Counted from the first letter of the stretch, positions 1 to 9,399 are shown. The stretch is 57,590 bases of DNA from JBCCGE01 sp039029455 (GCA_039029455.1 JBCCGE010000009.1:1-57590); one strand, 5' to 3'. Notes: generated by a model not told the origin, from the sequence alone. Numbers and translations are program-made.

Positions 1-519
1 GGAGTCGGTAATTTTACGAATACAATTCTGACTTTCCTCAAGAACCGCGATAGCATTCTGGTGTGCCTCGGCTTCACGTTGCAGAGCCGTTGAACGACGT
101 GCGATTGTCTTTTTCAGCACCGCCTGTTTCTGGCGCTCTATTGTGACATCGGTATACACCGTGACAAATCCGTTTCCATTATCAATTGGATTTCCCTTAA
201 CTTCGATCACCGTGCCGTTTGGTCTCACTCGGTCAAAACAATGCGATTGAAAACGGGCCGCCAGTTCAAGTCGGTCGCCCACCAGCGTCTCGACGTCACC
301 GTCTCCGTATTCCCCTCTTTTTGAATTGAACCGAAACAGTGCTTCGAGAGAGATACCATCGGTGATCAGATCTTCCGGGAAATCCAGTAATTCAACGAAT
401 CGATCGTTCCAGGCAATAAGCTGAAGGCTTTTATTGATAACCGTAATGCCCTGGTCAAGATAGTTCAGGGCAAGACGCAATGAGATTTCCCGGTTGGACT
501 CATCGTGGTGAGCGCGCAT
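1..519 (-). CDS. PAS-domain sensor protein, N-terminal part (likely hybrid histidine kinase)
   Basis: The first 173 residues are visible; the gene continues past the left edge. Residues about 12-130 form a PAS-7 type domain: an LDQGITVIN opening, AWNDRF, then RGEYGDGD and RPNGTVIEVKGNP, ending in FVTVYTDVT. Residues about 133-173 look like a charged helical coiled coil. This arrangement is known from soluble hybrid sensor kinases of the NahK/ErcS type, where a histidine kinase domain follows; that part is not in the window, so the kinase call is inference. An in-frame stop lies 11 codons upstream of the chosen ATG, so the 5' end is intact. There is no signal peptide or membrane segment, so the sensor should be cytoplasmic. 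It is divergent from the acyl-CoA synthetase/ABC importer cluster and is a plausible regulator of it. Confidence 0.75.
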   Translation of the reverse strand, partial: MRAHHDESNREISLRLALNYLDQGITVINKSLQLIAWNDRFVELLDFPEDLITDGISLEALFRFNSKRGEYGDGDVETLVGDRLELAARFQSHCFDRVRPNGTVIEVKGNPIDNGNGFVTVYTDVTIERQKQAVLKKTIARRSTALQREAEAHQNAIAVLEESQNCIRKITDS

Positions 520-608
520 AGTCTGGACCAGATCTTTGTTTTCGGTCGTTTAGTGTACGGCAACAGTCGCGGACTGTGGAGATGTTGGGGATTTCTGCAG
601 TTTTTTAC

Positions 609-624
609 ATTTTGTTAACAAAAT
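609..624. promoter_or_regulatory. 16-bp perfect palindrome in a divergent intergenic region
   Basis: ATTTTGTTAACAAAAT reads identically on both strands. It lies in the 413-bp gap (520-932) between the PAS sensor gene and the acyl-CoA synthetase gene, 90 bp from the sensor start codon. A dimeric regulator site is likely, but which protein binds is unknown. The rest of the gap holds a small TCGGCC/GGCCGA stem at 698-713 and no credible gene. Confidence 0.4.
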
Positions 625-932
625 CGCGGTCTCAGGGGCTTTGCCAAACCGATTTAACCGCATTACTATGGTCGGGCCGTAAATACTATAAGAGATATCG
701 GCCTGATGGCCGAAAGAGAACACCAGAGTCTTGTCCCACAGCCCAAATTGGCTGCTGTATTCCCTCGTAATCGGTTCCCTGTGAAAACATTGCGCGTCGG
801 ATTCCGGAACAGGCCACGTGTCATTGCAGGCTCACGCAAATATGATGCGAGTTCCGAATGTTCCGATCTGCGGGTTCGGTACCGCTTCGGACCAGCGTTC
901 TAGCGCACACAGTATGGAGTTTAAAATCTGAA

Positions 933-2888
933 ATGAGCAGTACCGATCCAACGCTTCTGGACACATTCCCGAAGCTGCTTTCTGAGAATGCGAAACGATT
1001 TGCTGATAAGACCGCCGTAAGGGAAAAAGAATTCGGCATTTGGCAATCCTGGTCCTGGAAGCAATGTGAGAAAGAGATTCATGCCCTTGCTGCCGGATTA
1101 AAGGCGCTGGGTCTCGAAAAAAACGGAAAAATTGCCATTGTCGGACGCAATCGTCCAAGGCTGTACTGGGGCATGACCGCGGCGCAGTGTCTGGGTGCAA
1201 TTCCGGTGCCGGTCTACTCCGATTCTGTCGCAGAAGAAATGGAATATGTGCTGAATCACGCTGAAGTGAGTTTTGTGCTCGCAGAGGATCAGGAACAGGT
1301 CGACAAGATCTTTGAAATTGCGGATTCGCTGCCGGAATTAAAAGGCGTCGTGTTCGATGAAGGACGCGGACTCCGTGACTACGATCGCACCCGACTGCAC
1401 GATTTTCAGGATGTACAGAATCAGGGCAGAACTCTGCTGTCCGAAAACCCGGAGTTGCTTCAACAAAGTATCGACGCCGGTTCAGGCAGCGACATAGGCA
1501 TATTCCTGTACACCTCCGGTACGACCGGCAAGCCCAAAGGTGTGGTGCTGACGAATGACAATATCATTGTAACCTCACGCAATAGCATTGACAGAGACCA
1601 GCTTGGTTCTGACGAGGAAATACTGAGCTACCTGCCGATGGCCTGGGTCGGCGACCATATTTTTTCTTATGGTCAGGCGTATGTTGCGGGGTTTTGCATT
1701 AACTGCCCTGAGAGCGAGCACACTGTGCATACGGATTTACGGGAGATCGGACCGACATATTACTTCGCACCGCCAAGGGTGTTCGAGAGCATTCTGACTA
1801 CAGTAATGATTCGTATGGAAGATGCAGGAGGCTTCAAACGAAAACTCTTCCACTACTTTATGGCGGAGGCGCGGAAGTCGGGTGTGTCTATTCTCAACGG
1901 GGAGGCTGTCGACGGATGGGACCGGTTTAAATACTGGCTGGGTAATTTGCTGGTGTTTGCACCGCTGAAAAATACGATGGGCTTCAGTCGAATTCGGCTA
2001 GCTTACACCGCGGGAGAAGCCATTGGTCCGGAGATTTTTGATTTCTTTCGGTCACTTGGAATCAATATCAAACAGCTCTACGGTCAGACCGAGGCCGCTG
2101 TTTTTATAACGATGCAACCTGACGGCGAGGTCTTTGCCGATACTGTTGGTGTGCCGGCACCCGGTGTGGAAGTCAAAGTTAATGACAGCGGTGAAGTTGT
2201 ATATCGGGGCCCCGGTGTTTTTGACAGCTATTACAAAAACGATTCGGCAACGCGAGAAACGAAAGATGCCGAGGGCTGGGTTTATACCGGTGACGCCGGT
2301 TTTTTCGATGACCGCGGACATCTGAAAATTATCGACAGAGCGAAAGATGTCGGAAAACTAACCGACGGCAGTATGTTCGCGCCGAAATATCTCGAGAACA
2401 AACTCAAGTTCTTTCCACAGATTCAGGAGGTGGTCACTTTCGGTGATGGACGGGATTATGCGGCGGCATTTATAAATATTGATCTTGACGCGGTTGGAAA
2501 CTGGGCGGAGCGAAATAACATACCCTACGCCAGTTATCAGGAGCTGGCTGCGCATCCGTCTGTGTACAAAATGATTGGCGATAACATACGACAGGTGAAT
2601 CAGGATCTGGCCTCGGATTCGATGCTGGCTGGATCTCAGATCAAACGATTTTTAATTCTGCACAAAGAGCTTGATCCTGACGATGGTGAAATGACCCGCA
2701 CGCGTAAAGTCAGGCGCTCAACGATTTTTGACAAGTATGGTGTTCTTGTTGATGCGCTGTATTCAGATCAGACAAGCTGTTTTATTCGGACTGAAGTCAC
2801 ATTTGAAGACGGTCGTACCGGCTCAATCGAGGCCGATCTTGAAATCAGTGATACGGAGATATTCACTCCGGTATCGAAAGCGAGCTAG
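933..2888 (+). CDS. Long-chain-type acyl-CoA synthetase (AMP-forming)
   Basis: A 651-residue cytoplasmic or membrane-associated enzyme that should activate a carboxylic acid through an acyl-adenylate to its CoA thioester. The ANL-family P-loop YTSGTTGKPKG is at about residues 193-203, the LYGQTEA motif at about 381 and YTGDAGFF at about 451, followed by the hinge-region IIDRAKDV. The length fits the long FadD15/eukaryotic-like class rather than the roughly 560-residue FadD. The frame opens earlier (858), but the ATG at 933 gives the usual family start (TLLDTFPKLLSENAKR) and has a GGAG at 916-919, somewhat far upstream. livG follows six to 33 bases later, so it is probably the first gene of the importer operon. 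The substrate is unknown. Confidence 0.88.
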   Translation: MSSTDPTLLDTFPKLLSENAKRFADKTAVREKEFGIWQSWSWKQCEKEIHALAAGLKALGLEKNGKIAIVGRNRPRLYWGMTAAQCLGAIPVPVYSDSVAEEMEYVLNHAEVSFVLAEDQEQVDKIFEIADSLPELKGVVFDEGRGLRDYDRTRLHDFQDVQNQGRTLLSENPELLQQSIDAGSGSDIGIFLYTSGTTGKPKGVVLTNDNIIVTSRNSIDRDQLGSDEEILSYLPMAWVGDHIFSYGQAYVAGFCINCPESEHTVHTDLREIGPTYYFAPPRVFESILTTVMIRMEDAGGFKRKLFHYFMAEARKSGVSILNGEAVDGWDRFKYWLGNLLVFAPLKNTMGFSRIRLAYTAGEAIGPEIFDFFRSLGINIKQLYGQTEAAVFITMQPDGEVFADTVGVPAPGVEVKVNDSGEVVYRGPGVFDSYYKNDSATRETKDAEGWVYTGDAGFFDDRGHLKIIDRAKDVGKLTDGSMFAPKYLENKLKFFPQIQEVVTFGDGRDYAAAFINIDLDAVGNWAERNNIPYASYQELAAHPSVYKMIGDNIRQVNQDLASDSMLAGSQIKRFLILHKELDPDDGEMTRTRKVRRSTIFDKYGVLVDALYSDQTSCFIRTEVTFEDGRTGSIEADLEISDTEIFTPVSKAS

Positions 2889-2921
2889 TGGACATTGGAC
2901 GTAACAGCGGGAGAAAAGGTC

Positions 2922-3725
2922 TTGAATAGCGCAGTAAATCAGTCCCGACAGTTTGACGAAGAATTGCTCGCGGTAAAAAACATTTCGCTGTCGTTTGGAG
3001 GTGTCAAGGCTCTGACAGATATCAGCTTTGATATCCGCAAAGGTGAGATAAGAGCCATTATTGGACCCAATGGCGCCGGCAAGAGTTCGATGCTGAACGT
3101 TATCAATGGCTTCTATCACCCTCAGGAAGGTGAAGTCTGGTTCGACGGCAAAAAGCGAGGTTCACTCAAGCCTTACGAAATCGCCCATCAGGGTATCGCC
3201 CGAACATTTCAGAATATCGCCCTGTTCAAAGGCATGAGTACTCTCGACAATATGATGACCGGCCGCATTACTAAAATGAAGTCCGGGCTGCTCGCTCACG
3301 TCCTTTGGAAAGGCAAGGCGGAGCGAGAAGAAATTGAGCATAGAGAGCGCGTTGAAGAAATCATTGATTTTCTGGAAATCCAGTCGATCAGAAAGACGCC
3401 CGTCGGGAAATTACCCTACGGTCTGCAAAAACGGGTTGAACTTGGAAGAGCACTCGCTGCGGAATCAAAGCTGCTCTTACTGGACGAGCCCATGGCGGGC
3501 ATGAATCTGGAAGAAAAAGAGGATATGTGTCGTTTCATTCTGGATGTAAATGATCAGTTTGGGACCACCATTGCTCTGATTGAACATGACATGGGTGTTG
3601 TCATGGATATCGCTGATCGGGTTGTTGTGCTCGACTACGGGCGCAATATCGGAGACGGAACACCCGATGAGATCCGGAATAATCAGAGAGTTATTGATGC
3701 CTATCTGGGAGTCAGTCATGACTAG
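2922..3725 (+). CDS. livG: Branched-chain-type ABC importer, ATP-binding subunit
   Basis: One of the two ATPases of a LivGHMKF-type importer (HAAT family). Walker A GPNGAGKS lies near residue 50, followed by the LivG-type inserted helical stretch. A signature-like LPYGLQKR and Walker B LLLLDEPMAG come next, then the switch region IEHDM. No ATG is available. A TTG at 2922 has a GGGAG (2909-2913) at good spacing and gives a 267-residue protein starting MNSAVNQSRQF. A TTG at 2895 is the longer alternative. Translation probably couples to the synthetase gene just upstream; livH starts 39 bases after the stop. Confidence 0.9.
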   Translation: MNSAVNQSRQFDEELLAVKNISLSFGGVKALTDISFDIRKGEIRAIIGPNGAGKSSMLNVINGFYHPQEGEVWFDGKKRGSLKPYEIAHQGIARTFQNIALFKGMSTLDNMMTGRITKMKSGLLAHVLWKGKAEREEIEHRERVEEIIDFLEIQSIRKTPVGKLPYGLQKRVELGRALAAESKLLLLDEPMAGMNLEEKEDMCRFILDVNDQFGTTIALIEHDMGVVMDIADRVVVLDYGRNIGDGTPDEIRNNQRVIDAYLGVSHD

Positions 3726-3764
3726 TTCCAACTTATCTGAAACTACAACGATACAGGCGCAGCG

Positions 3765-4766
3765 ATGAGTCCAGCTATTCTGAATACCATAGAAGTTATC
3801 CTCAACGGGCTGATGGCCGGAGTGATGTATTCACTGGTCGCTTTGGGTTTTGTCCTGATATTTAAAGCGTCCGGCATCTTCAACTATGCACAGGGAGTGT
3901 TTGCACTGTTCGCAGCGCTGACACTGGTCGGCTTTCAGACCGGACAAATCCCTTTTGCGCACGTGATTAATGTTGTGCTGGGCACGGAATATCATCACTG
4001 GGGAGAGGGCCTGAATAATTTTATTGCCATCGTTCTAACCATGTTGGTTATGGTGGGGCTGGCCTGGCTGGTCGAACGGCTGGTGCTACGCCACCTGGTC
4101 AATCAGGAGCAGATCATTTTGTTCATGGCCACAATAGGGCTCGCATTCTTTATGGAGGGGCTGGGTGATTTGATGTGGGGCGCAAACATCAAGGTGCTGG
4201 ATATCGGCATTCCATCGGGTGGATCGTTTTGGTGGGAGGACGTGACCAAAACATGGGCACCGGCCGAGTCAGATTATTATGGAATGTACATTGATGTACT
4301 CGATGTCTGGGCGGCCGTGGTCGCTATAATTCTGGTCATAGCGTTGACATTGTTCTCCCAATTTACCAAGACTGGCCGGGCGCTGCGTGCAGTCGCGGAC
4401 GACCATCAGGCCGCACTCACGGTGGGCATCTCACTGCGCACGATTTGGGTGATTGTCTGGTCAATAGCAGGCTTCGTGGCGCTGGTTGCCGGCATCATGT
4501 GGGGTGCCAAGTCGGGTGTTCAGTTCTCGCTATCACTGATTGCATTGAAAGCGCTGCCGGTGCTGATTCTGGGTGGCTTTACCTCCATACCCGGTGCGAT
4601 TATCGGCGGACTGATCATTGGGGTCGGTGAAAAACTGTTTGAATACGGAATAGGCCCCCTGATCGGAGGTGCTACCGAGAACTGGTTCGCCTATGTGCTG
4701 GCTCTGTTCTTTTTGATGTTCAGGCCGCAGGGTCTGTTTGGCGACAAAATTATCGAGAGGGTCTGA
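3765..4766 (+). CDS. livH: Branched-chain-type ABC importer, permease subunit 1
   Basis: A 333-residue inner-membrane permease of the LivH family with about eight hydrophobic segments. The family start GLMAGVMYSLVALGFVLIFKASG is visible in the first 45 residues, and the EAA-like cytoplasmic segment (GRALRAVADDHQAALTVGI) lies near residues 205-223. It pairs with LivM three bases downstream to form the translocation pore. The middle region (residues 140-175), rich in Trp and charged residues, is a periplasmic insertion typical of the acid-specific relatives rather than of E. coli LivH; that comparison is from memory. Confidence 0.92.
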   Translation: MSPAILNTIEVILNGLMAGVMYSLVALGFVLIFKASGIFNYAQGVFALFAALTLVGFQTGQIPFAHVINVVLGTEYHHWGEGLNNFIAIVLTMLVMVGLAWLVERLVLRHLVNQEQIILFMATIGLAFFMEGLGDLMWGANIKVLDIGIPSGGSFWWEDVTKTWAPAESDYYGMYIDVLDVWAAVVAIILVIALTLFSQFTKTGRALRAVADDHQAALTVGISLRTIWVIVWSIAGFVALVAGIMWGAKSGVQFSLSLIALKALPVLILGGFTSIPGAIIGGLIIGVGEKLFEYGIGPLIGGATENWFAYVLALFFLMFRPQGLFGDKIIERV

Positions 4767-4769
4767 ATC

Positions 4770-5846
4770 ATGTTTTACAGAGAAGCCGGCGATTTCAAGA
4801 CGTCCTATCGCGACGATCAGCAGACCTTTCCAATTCCTTTCGATCGCTGGGCGGTTGGGGTCCTGCTCGCGTTCGCCTTTCTGGTCGTTCCCTTTATCAT
4901 TAACGAGTACTGGGAAAAATCCGTTTTGCTGCCGTTTCTGGTCTGGTCAATGGCTGCTCTTGGGTTAAACATTCTGACGGGCTATTGCGGTCAGGTCAGT
5001 CTCGGCACGGGAGGCTTCATGGCTGTAGGCGCGTATGCTTCCTATAAGTTCACGACGGCGTTTCCTGAGTTGAATCTATTCGTCATCGTTATTCTTTCCG
5101 GCGGCGTTACCGCATTTGTTGGCATCCTGTTCGGCTTGCCGAGTCTTCGCATTAAAGGTTTCTACCTGGCGGTGGCAACTCTCGCCGCTCAGTTCTTTCT
5201 GGTCTGGTTGTTCAACAAAGTTCCCTGGTTTTACAACTACTCGGCGTCCGGAATGATTACGGCGCCGGCGAGAACGATGTTTGGAATCGAAATTACCGGA
5301 CCCAGTGCGCCATCGTGGGCGACATACCTTTTCTGTTTAACCGTGGTTGTGCTGTTTGCGCTGGTCGCGCGAAACCTGACGCGTGGACGAGTAGGACGAT
5401 CGTGGATGGCCATCAGGGATATGGATATCGCGGCAGAGATCATTGGTGTAGCGCCACTGAAAGCCAAATTGTCTGCTTTTGCGATCAGCTCATTTTATAT
5501 CGGAGTGGCTGGTGCGCTGTTTTTCTCTGTGTATCTTGGTGCTGCCGAGCCGACGGAAGCCTTTGGCATCGACAAGTCGTTCCTGGTGCTGTTTATGATA
5601 ATTATCGGTGGCCTCGGTTCGATCATGGGATCGTTTATCGGTGCGGCGTTTATCACCCTGATTCCGGTACTGTTTAAAAATATTATGGTGGGTGGCCTCG
5701 GCTGGCCCACCGATATGGTCCAGCATTTGATTTTCATGTTGCTGGGCGGTTTGATTATGTTTTTCCTTATTGTGGAACCTCACGGGCTTGCACAGTTGTG
5801 GCGCATCACCAAGGAAAAGCTGAGACTTTGGCCGTTTCCGCATTAG
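4770..5846 (+). CDS. livM: Branched-chain-type ABC importer, permease subunit 2
   Basis: A 358-residue inner-membrane permease of the LivM family. Landmarks are LNILTGYCGQVSLGTGGFMA near residues 70-90, SLRIKGFYLAVATLAAQF near 130-145, and the EAA-like loop RSWMAIRDMDIAAEIIGV near 210-228. The N-terminal roughly 30 residues (FYREAGDFKTSYRDDQQTF) are a soluble extension often seen in this subgroup. The ATG is preceded by GAGAGGG inside the end of livH. A GTTCC-TCAA-GGAAC mini-hairpin (5862-5875) lies in the gap to livK. Confidence 0.92.
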   Translation: MFYREAGDFKTSYRDDQQTFPIPFDRWAVGVLLAFAFLVVPFIINEYWEKSVLLPFLVWSMAALGLNILTGYCGQVSLGTGGFMAVGAYASYKFTTAFPELNLFVIVILSGGVTAFVGILFGLPSLRIKGFYLAVATLAAQFFLVWLFNKVPWFYNYSASGMITAPARTMFGIEITGPSAPSWATYLFCLTVVVLFALVARNLTRGRVGRSWMAIRDMDIAAEIIGVAPLKAKLSAFAISSFYIGVAGALFFSVYLGAAEPTEAFGIDKSFLVLFMIIIGGLGSIMGSFIGAAFITLIPVLFKNIMVGGLGWPTDMVQHLIFMLLGGLIMFFLIVEPHGLAQLWRITKEKLRLWPFPH

Positions 5847-5919
5847 CGCGGTCCAAATCACGTTCCTCAAGGAACATACTACTGGCCTTCAATGGCTTCA
5901 CTCTTCATTGGGAGGAAAT

Positions 5920-7227
5920 ATGAAACTTACAAAGAACACCGCCAAACTTACCGCAGCTGCGATGGCGGCCGCGATGGCGCTCAGCGCTGGAACGGCTTCC
6001 GCGGATTTGGTGTTTCCATCACTGAGCTATCGCACCGGTCCGTATGCACCGAACGGTATTCCGTTTGCTGACGGATACGCTGATTACTTTACGCTGCTGA
6101 ACGAAAGAGACGGCGGCATCGGTGGCGAGCCCATCAAATTTATTGAATGCGAAACAGGCTACAACACCGAGAAAGGTGTTGAGTGTTATGAATCGACGAA
6201 AGGCGAAGGTTCGCTGGTTTATCAGCCACTGTCGACCGGTATCACGTACCAGTTAATTCCAAAGGCGACTGCGGACGGTATACCTGTGCATTCCATGGGA
6301 TACGGTCGAACCTCGGCGGCTAACGGCAAGGTCTTCAGCCATATTTTCAACTACCCTGGCACCTACTGGGACGCGGCTTCAATTATCGTGAATCACATTA
6401 ACGATCAGGAAGGTGGAGATCTCAAAGGTAAAAAAATCGCGCTGGTGTACCATAATTCCGCCTACGGCAAAGAGCCTATACGAACACTCGAAGAGCTCTC
6501 TAAAAAACACGGTTACGAGCTCAGCCTGTTGGCGGTTGATCATCCGGGCCAGGAGCAGAAATCTCAATGGCTGCAGATTCGGCGCGAGCGACCCGACTAT
6601 GTGATGATGTGGGGCTGGGGCGTAATGAACCAGGTCGCGATTCAGGAAGCGGTCAATATCCGATTTCCGATGGACAAGTTTATTGGCGTCTGGTGGTCTG
6701 CTTCTGAAAACGACGTTATTCCGGCAGGTGATGGTGCCAACGGATACAAGGCGATTGCGTTCCACGGTGTAGGCGACGGTTTTGGTGTCTATGATGACCT
6801 CAAAAAATATGTTGTCGAAGCCGGTAAAGCGGCAGGAGATGGATCTAATCTGGGTACTGTTCTCTACAACCGTGGCATGTATGCCGCAATGCTGGCGTCT
6901 GAAGCCGCCCGAACTGCGCAGGGCATTCACGGTGTGACCGACATTACTCCGTCGCAAATGCGAGATGGAATGGAAGCATTGACACTGGACCAGGCCCGAA
7001 TGGCAGAACTCGGTTTGGCTGATTTTGGCCCTGAAATTAACGTCAGCTGCGAAAACCATGGTGGACCGGGACTGGGTGCAATTCAGCAGTGGGATGCCGG
7101 CAGCAAGACATGGGCTTTGATTACCGAATTTGGCGGTGCCGATCGGGGTGTCGTTGATGCACTGATTGCCGAAGACTCTGCCGCGTTCGCAGCAGAAAAC
7201 AGCATCACACCACGCGATTGTTCTTGA
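5920..7227 (+). CDS. livK: Periplasmic substrate-binding protein of the ABC importer
   Basis: A 435-residue type I periplasmic binding protein (LivJ/LivK-like superfamily). It has a clear Sec signal peptide, with Lys residues at the start, an Ala-rich core and a cleavage site near TASA-DLV (residues 25-30). The mature start VFPSLSYRTGPYAPNGIPFADGY is typical of the subgroup linked to aromatic or other organic-acid importers, not to amino-acid ones. The ATG at 5920 follows a strong GGAGG (5911-5915). Higher expression than the permeases is expected because of this RBS and the terminator-like hairpin just downstream. The ligand cannot be deduced. Confidence 0.9.
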   Translation: MKLTKNTAKLTAAAMAAAMALSAGTASADLVFPSLSYRTGPYAPNGIPFADGYADYFTLLNERDGGIGGEPIKFIECETGYNTEKGVECYESTKGEGSLVYQPLSTGITYQLIPKATADGIPVHSMGYGRTSAANGKVFSHIFNYPGTYWDAASIIVNHINDQEGGDLKGKKIALVYHNSAYGKEPIRTLEELSKKHGYELSLLAVDHPGQEQKSQWLQIRRERPDYVMMWGWGVMNQVAIQEAVNIRFPMDKFIGVWWSASENDVIPAGDGANGYKAIAFHGVGDGFGVYDDLKKYVVEAGKAAGDGSNLGTVLYNRGMYAAMLASEAARTAQGIHGVTDITPSQMRDGMEALTLDQARMAELGLADFGPEINVSCENHGGPGLGAIQQWDAGSKTWALITEFGGADRGVVDALIAEDSAAFAAENSITPRDCS

Positions 7228-7277
7228 TCGCTGATTTGGTTCGTCTCTCGGTCGAGATGCGAATCATGTAGTAACCG

Positions 7278-7304
7278 ACCGACCCGGAAAAACTCCGGGT
7301 CGGT
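7278..7304 (+). terminator. Strong hairpin between livK and livF
   Basis: An 11-bp perfect stem (ACCGACCCGGA / TCCGGGTCGGT) with a five-base AAAAC loop, followed by an AT-rich stretch rather than a clean U-run. It sits 50 bases after the binding-protein stop and 23 bases before livF. It could protect the livK end of the message or reduce readthrough into livF, keeping the binding protein in excess. Confidence 0.65.
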
Positions 7305-7326
7305 ATTTGCCTATTTAAAATTAAAT

Positions 7327-8142
7327 ATGACTTCGTCCGACAATATCGTTCTCAGCGTCAAGAATATTGAAGTGATCTACGATCACGTCATACTGGTCTT
7401 GAAGGGAGTTTCGCTGGATGTGCCCAAAAGCAGCATCGTGGCGCTGCTGGGTGCCAATGGGGCTGGCAAAACCACAACGATTAAATCGATTTCCAACATT
7501 CTTGGAACGGAGCGGGGAGAAGTAACCAAAGGTTCGATCGAATTTATGGGAGAGCGAGTTGATCGTCTGTCTCCCAACGAGCTGGTTAAAAGAGGCGTTG
7601 TGCAGGTGATGGAGGGTCGTCACTGCTTTGAGCACCTGACGGTTGAAGAAAATCTGCTGACAGGCGCGTATACGCGAAAGGATGGCCGCAACGCCATTGC
7701 AGACGACATAGAGAAAGTGTATAGCTACTTTCCCAGACTGAAGGAAAGGCGCAAAAGTCAGGCGGGTTACACATCGGGCGGTGAACAGCAGATGGTCGCC
7801 GTCGGCCGGGCGCTGATGGCCAGACCCAGCGTGATTCTGCTGGATGAACCCTCTATGGGACTCGCGCCCCAGCTGGTGGAAGAGATTTTTGAAATTGTAA
7901 AGTCTCTCAATGAACAGGAAAACGTGACCTTTCTGCTGGCGGAGCAAAACACCACTGTTGCGCTTCGTTATGCGACTTATGGATATATTCTTGAAAACGG
8001 CCGTGTCGTCATGGACGGCGAAGCGTCATCACTCGCGGAGAACGAGGATGTTAAAGAGTTTTATCTGGGAGTCAGCGGAGAGAACAAGAAGAGCTTCCGG
8101 GATGTTAAGCACTATCGACGTCGCAAGCGCTGGCTCGCCTGA
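7327..8142 (+). CDS. livF: Branched-chain-type ABC importer, second ATP-binding subunit
   Basis: A 271-residue LivF-family ATPase. Walker A is GANGAGKTT near residues 39-47. The LivF mark is VVQVMEGRHCFEHLTVEENL, the signature is SGGEQQM near 151-157, and Walker B is VILLDEPSMGLAP with LLAEQN as the switch. The last roughly 20 residues (KKSFRDVKHYRRRKRWLA) are a basic tail seen in the acid-importer subgroup. It is separated from livK by a hairpin, but strand and spacing keep it in the same cluster. Confidence 0.92.
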   Translation: MTSSDNIVLSVKNIEVIYDHVILVLKGVSLDVPKSSIVALLGANGAGKTTTIKSISNILGTERGEVTKGSIEFMGERVDRLSPNELVKRGVVQVMEGRHCFEHLTVEENLLTGAYTRKDGRNAIADDIEKVYSYFPRLKERRKSQAGYTSGGEQQMVAVGRALMARPSVILLDEPSMGLAPQLVEEIFEIVKSLNEQENVTFLLAEQNTTVALRYATYGYILENGRVVMDGEASSLAENEDVKEFYLGVSGENKKSFRDVKHYRRRKRWLA

Positions 8143-8172
8143 GCGTTCGATCAATTCTTTCGAGGTGCCCTG

Positions 8173-9399
8173 ATGACCGACTTTTTTGACTCACTCGAAC
8201 GTCGCGACGCGGATCTGCGCGACACGGAGATGCTGGCCGCTGTCAAAGGTCAGATTGACCATGCGAGGACTGCAACTGAATACTATCAACGTGTTCTGAC
8301 TGAGCAGCCGATTGAATCGTGGGGGGACTTGTCCCGGCTGCCGGTAACCCGAAAATCCGCCCTGATGCAGCGACAGCATGAGCTGCCACCATTTGGTGGA
8401 ATGAGTGCGCTGGCGTCGAGCGATGTAAAGTATATTTTTGCGTCGCCGGGTCCGATCTACGAACCGGCAAGTTACCGTGCCGATTTTTTCCGGTTTGCAA
8501 GAGCTCTGTTTGCGGCCGGCTTCAGATCGGGTGACCTGGTTCACAACACCTTTTCCTATCATCTGACACCTGCCGGCCATATGGTTGACACTGGATGCCA
8601 CGCACTTGGGTGCACCGTGGTTGCAGCAGGCGTCGGGCAGACCGAACTACAGGTTCAGACGATTGCGAATCTAAAGCCCGCCGGATATGTGGGCACTCCA
8701 TCTTTCCTCAAAATTCTCATCGATAAGGCCGATGAACTGAATGAAGACGTATCGAGTCTACACAAGGCTCTGGTGTCTGGAGAGGCCCTGCCGCCGTCTA
8801 CAAGGCAATATCTCGAAGAAAAAAATGTCCGCACCCGCCAGTGCTATGCCACTGCGGATCTGGGGCTGATTGCGTATGAGACCGAACCGGATCAGGGACT
8901 TATTATCGATGAAGGTGTTTATGTTGAGATTGTGAAACCGGGTACCGGAGACCCCGTTTCGGAAGGCGAGGTTGGTGAAGTTCTGGTCACCACGTTAAAT
9001 CCTGACTACCCGTTGATCCGTTTTGCAACGGGTGATTTGTCGGCCTTTATGGACGGGCAAAGCGCCTGCGGCCGCACAAATCGCAGGATCAAAGGATGGA
9101 TGGGCAGAGCGGACCAGACCGCAAAAGTGCGAGGGTTGTTTATTCATCCCTCGCAAATTGCCGAAATCGTTAAGAAACACGACGGCGTTTTGAACGCCCG
9201 GTTGGTTATCGAGTGGGTCGAACAAAGCGACGTGATGACATTGCGCTGCGAAACAGATGCCGCAAGTGCGGATCTTGTTTCCGCAATCGAGCAGAGCATC
9301 AGGGACATCTGCAAGGTCCGGGGTGGTGTAGAACTGCTCAGGGTTGGAGATCTTCCAAAAGACGGTGTTGTGATCGAGGATGCCCGTCAGTACGACTAG
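8173..9399 (+). CDS. PaaK-like AMP-dependent acid:CoA ligase with variant P-loop
   Basis: A 408-residue member of the phenylacetate-CoA ligase (PaaK)-like branch of AMP-forming ligases. The C-terminal half has CYATADLGLIAYE (about 225-237) as the adenylate-binding block and ATGDLSAF / IKGWMGRADQTAKVRGLFI as the hinge region. The usual S-S-G-T-T-G-K-P-T P-loop is replaced by FASPGPIYEP at about residues 94-103, so it may activate an acid with altered phosphate contacts or act on a CoA ester. GAGGTG at 8161-8166 precedes the ATG. It lies directly after livF, which fits activation of the imported acid. Confidence 0.8.
   Translation: MTDFFDSLERRDADLRDTEMLAAVKGQIDHARTATEYYQRVLTEQPIESWGDLSRLPVTRKSALMQRQHELPPFGGMSALASSDVKYIFASPGPIYEPASYRADFFRFARALFAAGFRSGDLVHNTFSYHLTPAGHMVDTGCHALGCTVVAAGVGQTELQVQTIANLKPAGYVGTPSFLKILIDKADELNEDVSSLHKALVSGEALPPSTRQYLEEKNVRTRQCYATADLGLIAYETEPDQGLIIDEGVYVEIVKPGTGDPVSEGEVGEVLVTTLNPDYPLIRFATGDLSAFMDGQSACGRTNRRIKGWMGRADQTAKVRGLFIHPSQIAEIVKKHDGVLNARLVIEWVEQSDVMTLRCETDAASADLVSAIEQSIRDICKVRGGVELLRVGDLPKDGVVIEDARQYD

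Noticed and set aside
6379..7059. 226-codon open frame on the minus strand
   Set aside because: Antisense to the binding-protein gene; Arg/His-rich, no family features, no RBS.
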